From Nitrospirota bacterium (GTDB taxonomy: Bacteria; Nitrospirota; Thermodesulfovibrionia; Thermodesulfovibrionales; JdFR-88): DNA of 12,380 nucleotides. The position numbers were made by a program, and so were the translations under genes. Under the pieces are notes generated by a model. That model saw only the letters and a program-made list of their open reading frames with translations. It made no database searches and had not been told where the DNA came from. Where the stretch lies: positions 1 to 12,380 of the forward strand of contig JAKAEG010000056.1 in assembly GCA_021819985.1 (NCBI GenBank), read 5' to 3'. This document shows, piece after piece, positions 6,463 through 12,380 of the stretch. Position 1 is the stretch's first letter. The number at the start of each line of letters is the position of its first letter.

Positions 6463-6918
6463 TTGAGTTCAAGGACCGAATTATTAAAGACCTGTATAGC
6501 TATCGAAAATACCATTAGCGAGATCTATGATTTTTTCGCGGGTAAATTTCCCCAGGAGCAGGCGTTCTGGAAGGGGATGGCCTCGGAAGAGAAGATTCAT
6601 GCCAGGCAGTTCGTGGTCGCAAGCAGCCTGAAAGGTCCTAAGGCGTTGCCCTCCTCCAATGAGCTTTCAAAAAAGGTGCTTGAGTCCGTATGGAAGACCA
6701 AAAAAGAGGTCCTTGAGAATACCGGCCTCAGTCTTGAAGACGCCTTCAGTATCGCGGTTTCACTTGAAGAATCGACTGTAGAGAGCTTTCTTCAGCGCAT
6801 GACAGCCGAAGAAACGGATATTGAATTGAAGAGGTTCTTTGAGGCTCTTATTATCGAAGGAACGCATCACGCAAAACTGCTCAAAAAACGTTTTTCGGGA
6901 ATTAGCCAGGACCATTAA
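6463..6918 (+). CDS. Rubrerythrin/ferritin-like diiron protein
   Basis: A 151-residue four-helix-bundle protein. It has the paired diiron ligand pattern: a glutamate in helix 1 (E15 in CIAIENTISEIY), an E-x-x-H in helix 2 (E43-H46 in SEEKIHA), a glutamate in helix 3 (E102 or E103 in SLEESTVESF) and an E-x-x-H in helix 4 (E132-H135 in IIEGTHHAKL). This arrangement binds two irons in rubrerythrins and related peroxide-scavenging or oxidase proteins of anaerobes. The C-terminal rubredoxin-like CXXC domain of classical rubrerythrin is absent, so the electron donor is unclear. The first in-frame start candidate is TTG at 6463; an in-frame TGA lies at 6433-6435, and there is no ATG before helix 1. 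The strong promoter immediately upstream leaves almost no 5' UTR or Shine-Dalgarno. The GH13 gene begins 49 bases downstream with no terminator between, so cotranscription is possible. Confidence 0.8.
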   Translation: MSSRTELLKTCIAIENTISEIYDFFAGKFPQEQAFWKGMASEEKIHARQFVVASSLKGPKALPSSNELSKKVLESVWKTKKEVLENTGLSLEDAFSIAVSLEESTVESFLQRMTAEETDIELKRFFEALIIEGTHHAKLLKKRFSGISQDH

Positions 6919-6967
6919 CAAACCGGATTTCTCTTTATCCCTGTTCCCTGATATCCTTTAATCGGAA

Positions 6968-8488
6968 GTGGAAAAAGTGAATGCCCATAAAGAAAATCCA
7001 AGGCTTTATGAAATAAACACGGCCCCATGGCTTTCAGAGATTGCGGAAAGGTATGGTAAGCGGTTTACTATTGGGGCCGTCCCAGGTGCGGAATGGGATG
7101 CACTGCAACAATATGGGTTCGATTACGTATGGCTCATGGGAATATGGAAAAGAAGCAAGGAGGGTACGCGGATATTCAGGCAAAGCCCTGAATGGCCGCC
7201 TTTTAAAGAATATCTGGATACGATTCTCCCCGGATGGAAAGATGATGACGTCATTGGATCTGCCTATTCCATCGCTGCATACGAACCAGACCCTAGCGTA
7301 GGCACTTGGGAGGATATCACAAAAGCAAGGGCCGAGCTTCATAAGCGTGGGATGGGACTCATACTCGATTTCGTCCCGAACCACACCGCACCTGATCACC
7401 CATGGGTTTCCGAGCACCCGGATTATTATTTTATGGCGGACCGGTCCGCCTTCGAACAAAACCCGTCATTATATTCACAAATAAAAAGTGGAGATAAAAC
7501 CCTGTACATAGCACGGGGGAAAGACCCGAATTTCCCTCCCTGGTCGGACACGGCCCAGCTTGATTATTTCAATCCCGCTTTGCGTAAAGCCTTGGTTTCA
7601 GAAATCAAAAAGATAGCCGGATACTGTGACGGGCTCAGGTGTGATATGGCTATGCTCGTGCTCAACGACATTTTTGCCCGGAACTGGGAAGGCCTGGCAA
7701 AAACAAAAAATAAGGAAGCCGTTCAGGAAAAGCCCGAAGTGGAATTCTGGCAGCAGGCGAGGGCCGCCGTCCCCGGTTCGATTTTGATGGCGGAGGCTTA
7801 CTGGGACACCGAATGGAGACTAATGGAGATGGGCTTTGATTACATGTATGATAAGATTCTCTATGACAGGCTCAGATATTCAGCCGCGCACGATATCAGG
7901 CTCCATCTCCAGGCAGATGTTGGCTACCAGAAGAAAATGGTCCGCTTCATGGAAAATCACGATGAGCCGCGAAGCGCGGAGGCCTTTGGCCCTGATAGAC
8001 TCCGCGCCGCAGCCACTCTTTTTTCCACTCTGCCGGGGATGAAACTCTATTATCATGGGCAACTGGAAGGGAAAAAGATAAAGCTCCCTGTTCAGCTTGC
8101 CCGGACGAGGGCAGAGAATCCTGAAAAAGAGTTGCAGGCCTTTTATGAGAGACTGCTTTCAATTACGAGTCAGGACTCCTTCCACGCCGGACAGTGGATG
8201 TTAAAGGCAGTTTTTCCATTTGCAGACGGCAGCGATCAGAACCTCATCGCGTATACCTGGAAGTCTGCTTCGCGGCTAAAACTGGTTGTGATTAATTTTG
8301 ACGGCAGTATATCGCAAGGCAGGGTTCCCTTGAAGGAAGAAATTGACAGCGGCAAAGACTATCTCCTCATTGATGAATTGAACGGCCGTGAATATGAGCG
8401 CAAGGGAGCGGATATGGCTGACAGCGGATTACATGTGATACTTAATGGTTATCAGGCCCATATTTTCGATATAATTTCCGCCCGGTAG
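6968..8488 (+). CDS. GH13 alpha-amylase-family glycosidase (cytoplasmic)
   Basis: A 506-residue protein without a signal peptide. It has all four GH13 conserved regions: region I DFVPNH at 134-139, region II GLRCDMAML at 222-230 with the nucleophile D226, region III ILMAEAYW at 272-279 with the acid/base E276, and region IV MENHDEP at 328-334 with the transition-state aspartate D332. The catalytic set is complete, so the enzyme should be active on alpha-glucosidic linkages. The N-terminal LYEINTAPWLSEI is typical of a bacterial GH13 subgroup found beside glycogen genes. Substrate specificity (alpha-glucan, maltooligosaccharide or trehalose-like) cannot be read. A beta-sandwich C-terminal domain closes the protein (about 405-506). 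I kept GTG 6968; GTG 6977 is nearly as good, with GGAA at 6964-6967 nine bases upstream. The isomerase and phosphorylase genes follow, which suggests glycogen breakdown. Confidence 0.88.
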   Translation: MEKVNAHKENPRLYEINTAPWLSEIAERYGKRFTIGAVPGAEWDALQQYGFDYVWLMGIWKRSKEGTRIFRQSPEWPPFKEYLDTILPGWKDDDVIGSAYSIAAYEPDPSVGTWEDITKARAELHKRGMGLILDFVPNHTAPDHPWVSEHPDYYFMADRSAFEQNPSLYSQIKSGDKTLYIARGKDPNFPPWSDTAQLDYFNPALRKALVSEIKKIAGYCDGLRCDMAMLVLNDIFARNWEGLAKTKNKEAVQEKPEVEFWQQARAAVPGSILMAEAYWDTEWRLMEMGFDYMYDKILYDRLRYSAAHDIRLHLQADVGYQKKMVRFMENHDEPRSAEAFGPDRLRAAATLFSTLPGMKLYYHGQLEGKKIKLPVQLARTRAENPEKELQAFYERLLSITSQDSFHAGQWMLKAVFPFADGSDQNLIAYTWKSASRLKLVVINFDGSISQGRVPLKEEIDSGKDYLLIDELNGREYERKGADMADSGLHVILNGYQAHIFDIISAR

Positions 8489-8498
8489 ATAATCCGCA

Positions 8499-8520
8499 GG
8501 AAGGGGGAAAAACCCCCTCC
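8499..8520 (+). terminator. Hairpin after the GH13 gene, possible weak terminator
   Basis: GGAAGGGGG (8499-8507) and CCCCCTCC (8513-8520) pair with one bulged A across an AAAAA loop, 11 bases after the stop codon. No T-run follows, so if it terminates it is weak or factor-dependent; it may instead stabilise the mRNA 3' end. Confidence 0.4.
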
Positions 8521-8590
8521 CTATGAACATCCATAAAGCTGAAAAGATTCTTGCCCTTCTCCACGCTGCCTAATTTTTTAAAAATTTGTA

Positions 8591-8617
8591 TTGCAAAAAA
8601 AAGACTTCCGGTATAAT
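8591..8617 (+). promoter_or_regulatory. Candidate promoter for the pgi-glucan phosphorylase operon
   Basis: A perfect TATAAT at 8612-8617 is preceded by TTGCAA at 8591-8596, a spacing of 15, shorter than ideal. A start near 8624 would give a leader of about 95 bases before the isomerase ATG. The AT-rich block 8573-8630 between two coding stretches supports a promoter here. Confidence 0.5.
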
Positions 8618-8633
8618 TCTTTTAAATTGAGAC

Positions 8634-8718
8634 GTGAACAAAAAAGGCGATCTGGCAAAGGAAAGGATCATCGAGCAGCCGCCTCATCAACCCAAAAGGG
8701 ATATCAGGGGAAAAAAAC

Positions 8719-8744
<26 letters not shown>
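8634..8744 (+). CDS. Possible short leader ORF overlapping the pgi start
   Basis: A GTG at 8634, 10 bases after the predicted transcription start, opens 36 codons ([15 protein letters not shown]... ending NECDA) and stops at 8742-8744, inside the isomerase gene in another frame. The peptide is basic and hydrophilic and resembles nothing I recognise. There is no clear Shine-Dalgarno. It could couple translation to pgi or be a chance reading frame; I lean to chance. Confidence 0.15.
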
Positions 8745-10374
<1,630 letters not shown>

Positions 10375-10425
10375 GGACTAAAAAATAAAAGAATTACCGG
10401 CGGGACAAATTAGAGGAGAGATACC

Positions 10426-12380
10426 ATGAGAAGAAAAAGGTTGAGCAGCCCGATTTACTCGATATTGCCCGCCGACATGGAGGGGTTCGATTCCCTTGCA
10501 GAGATGGCGCTGGACATGCACTGGTATTGGAACCATTCCGCCGATGAAATATGGAGGGAACTCGATCCGGCGCTTTGGGAGTTGACCTATAACCCCTGGG
10601 TCGTACTTCAGTCGATTTCGCGCGTACGGCTCAGCCGCGCATTGGCTGATACCTCTTTCAGAAAAAAAGTGGATGACCTTCTGTCCGCCAGATATAAAGC
10701 CGCCCAATCGCCTGCATGGTTTCAGCAAAGCCATCCCAAGGCGCCGCTGACCGCCATCGCTTATTTCAGTATGGAATTCATGTTGAGCGAGGCCCTGCCG
10801 ATCTATTCTGGCGGACTCGGTAATGTGGCCGGAGATCAGCTCAAGGCGGCAAGTGATCTGGGAGTGCCGGTCATAGGCGTGGGACTGCTCTATCAACAGG
10901 GCTATTTCCGCCAGGAGATAGACAAAGACGGAGCGCAGCAGGCCTTTTTCCCCTACAATGATCCCGGCCAGTTGCCAATTACGCCTGTAAGGCAGACAAA
11001 TGGGGAGTGGCTCAGGCTGAAGCTCGAATTGCCGGGATACGCTCTCTGGTTAAGGGCCTGGCAGGTCCAGGTCGGCAGGGTGAAGCTATACCTGCTGGAC
11101 AGTAATGACCCGGTAAACTTCCCGACTCGCAGGGGGGTAACGAGCGAGCTGTATGGAGGCGGGCGGGAGCTTCGCCTTAATCAGGAGATAGTGCTGGGTG
11201 TTGGCGGGTGGCGCCTCCTCAGGGCCTTGGGTATTAATCCCGAAGTCTGCCATCTGAATGAAGGGCACGCCGCATTTGCCATTTTGGAGCGTGCCCGGAC
11301 TTTCATGGAGGAGACTGGACAGCCCTTCGAAGCCGCGCTGACAGCGACGCGCGCGGGTAACCTCTTTACTACCCACACGGCGGTTGGGGCCGGTTTTGAC
11401 CGCTTTGAACCCTGGCTGATTGAAAATTGTTTTGGTTCGTATGCCGAGGACGAGCTTGGTATCTCTACCAAAGATCTGCTTGCATTGGGCCGCCAGAATC
11501 CCGAAGATTCTACCGAACCTTTCAATATGGCGTACCTGGCAATCCGGGGAAGCGGGGCGGTCAACGGCGTGAGCCGCCTGCACGGAGAGGTTAGCCGTCG
11601 TCTCTTTGAGCCTCTTTTCCCCCGGTGGCCGCAGATCGAAGTGCCGGTGGGACACGTTACGAACGGCGTCCATATGGCAAGCTGGGATTCGGAAGAGGCG
11701 GACGCTCTGTGGACAGACGCATGCGGAAAAGACCGTTGGAGGGGGAAACTGGAAATGATGGAAGCTGATATGCGCAGGCTTCCTGATTCCAGACTCTGGG
11801 AGTGCCGCGCTGCCGCCCGTGAAGCTCTGGTCGAATATGTGCGCGGACGCTACTCCAGGCAGTTGGAAGCCGTGGGCGCATCGTCTGAAATGGTTGCGGA
11901 CGCGAAACATATTTTTGATCCTAATGCGCTCACATTAGGTTTTGCGCGCCGTTTTGCCACCTATAAAAGGCCGAACCTGCTTCTGCATAGCCATGAGAGG
12001 CTTATGCGTATCCTTACAGATCGCGAGCGCCCGGTGCAACTTATAATCGCCGGAAAGGCCCATCCGGCGGATATGGCGGGACAGGCTTTGATCCGGGAAT
12101 GGACGCAATTCATCCGGGAAAACGGGTTGCGAAAACATGTTGTATTTTTGAGCGATTACGACATGCTTCTAACTGGAGAGCTGGCGCAGGGAGTGGATGT
12201 CTGGATCAATACGCCCAGGCGGCCGTGGGAAGCCTGCGGGACAAGCGGAATGAAGGTGCTGGTTAACGGAGGCCTCAATATTTCCGAGTTGGACGGCTGG
12301 TGGGCCGAAGCCTATTCGCCTGAGGTGGGATGGGCGCTGGGTGACGGCAAGGAACACGGCGATGATCCTGCCTGGGATTC
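10426..12380 (+). CDS. glgP: Alpha-glucan (glycogen) phosphorylase, GT35, 3' end beyond the window
   Basis: The frame is open from ATG 10426 to the window edge, 651 codons without a stop; the short bacterial phosphorylases (TIGR02094 type) are longer than this, so the C-terminus is missing. The enzyme cleaves terminal glucose from glycogen or maltodextrin with phosphate to give glucose 1-phosphate. Landmarks are IAYFSMEFMLSEALPIYSGG and GNVAGDQLKAASDLGVPVIG near 107-150, HLNEGHAAF near 280, FTTHTAVGAG near 320, GHVTNGVHMASW near 410, FARRFATYKRPNLL near 505, and EACGTSGMK with the pyridoxal-phosphate lysine K610. These are all characteristic of GT35. The substitution of Cys for the more usual Ser in EA(S)GTS is compatible with the fold. 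A GAGGAG Shine-Dalgarno at 10413-10418 lies seven bases upstream. It follows pgi by 51 bases with no terminator. The large minus-strand open frames in this area are shadows. Confidence 0.95.
   Translation, partial: MRRKRLSSPIYSILPADMEGFDSLAEMALDMHWYWNHSADEIWRELDPALWELTYNPWVVLQSISRVRLSRALADTSFRKKVDDLLSARYKAAQSPAWFQQSHPKAPLTAIAYFSMEFMLSEALPIYSGGLGNVAGDQLKAASDLGVPVIGVGLLYQQGYFRQEIDKDGAQQAFFPYNDPGQLPITPVRQTNGEWLRLKLELPGYALWLRAWQVQVGRVKLYLLDSNDPVNFPTRRGVTSELYGGGRELRLNQEIVLGVGGWRLLRALGINPEVCHLNEGHAAFAILERARTFMEETGQPFEAALTATRAGNLFTTHTAVGAGFDRFEPWLIENCFGSYAEDELGISTKDLLALGRQNPEDSTEPFNMAYLAIRGSGAVNGVSRLHGEVSRRLFEPLFPRWPQIEVPVGHVTNGVHMASWDSEEADALWTDACGKDRWRGKLEMMEADMRRLPDSRLWECRAAAREALVEYVRGRYSRQLEAVGASSEMVADAKHIFDPNALTLGFARRFATYKRPNLLLHSHERLMRILTDRERPVQLIIAGKAHPADMAGQALIREWTQFIRENGLRKHVVFLSDYDMLLTGELAQGVDVWINTPRRPWEACGTSGMKVLVNGGLNISELDGWWAEAYSPEVGWALGDGKEHGDDPAWD

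Noticed and set aside
11086..11910. 274-codon minus-strand open frame
   Set aside because: It is opposite the glucan phosphorylase frame, which is open through the whole region and carries GT35 motifs.

Overview
The window looks like chromosome from an anaerobic or respiratory Gram-negative bacterium of moderate GC content. A Desulfobacterota (Geobacter-like) or Nitrospirota host would fit. The clues are a lipid-anchored multiheme c-type cytochrome, a rubrerythrin-like diiron protein and a bacterial-type glycogen-degradation cluster. This placement is inference from gene content; no marker gene such as an rRNA is present.

Region by region. (1) Positions 1-121 hold the end of an IS630-like insertion sequence with the first codons of its transposase (minus strand). 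It has inserted into the 3' end of a quinone oxidoreductase gene (119-1045, minus), which now lacks its usual last residues. (2) A small HEAT-repeat protein (1130-1525, minus) lies just upstream of the oxidoreductase and may share its operon. (3) A roughly 350-base divergent intergenic region (1526-1896) carries a candidate sigma70 promoter, a 10-base direct repeat and a long 5' leader that can fold into two structured RNA domains. (4) The leader precedes a seven-heme cytochrome lipoprotein (1897-3555), which is followed by a strong intrinsic terminator and a small lipoprotein (3635-4030). (5) An FkbM-type methyltransferase (4075-5022, plus) and an LplT-like MFS transporter (4937-6196, minus) converge and overlap by 86 bases. 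(6) A second intergenic region (6197-6462) has a leftward intrinsic terminator with no obvious gene to terminate, and a near-consensus promoter so close to the next gene that its mRNA would be almost leaderless. (7) A rubrerythrin-like protein (6463-6918) is followed by the carbohydrate block: a GH13 alpha-amylase-family enzyme (6968-8488), glucose-6-phosphate isomerase (8719-10374) and a GT35 alpha-glucan phosphorylase (10426 onward, cut by the window end).

The carbohydrate genes fit one pathway. The phosphorylase releases glucose 1-phosphate from glycogen, the GH13 enzyme would act on alpha-glucan or oligosaccharide, and the isomerase moves glucose 6-phosphate into glycolysis; phosphoglucomutase would be needed in between and is not in the window. 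The cytochrome and its lipoprotein neighbour act outside the cytoplasm, probably in electron transfer.

Most of the window is ordinary. The best candidates for something undescribed are the structured leader of the cytochrome, which contains a possible Shine-Dalgarno-sequestering switch and matches no riboswitch class I recognise, and the orphan leftward terminator upstream of the MFS gene. The isomerase also lacks the histidine that serves as a catalytic residue in the E. coli enzyme.
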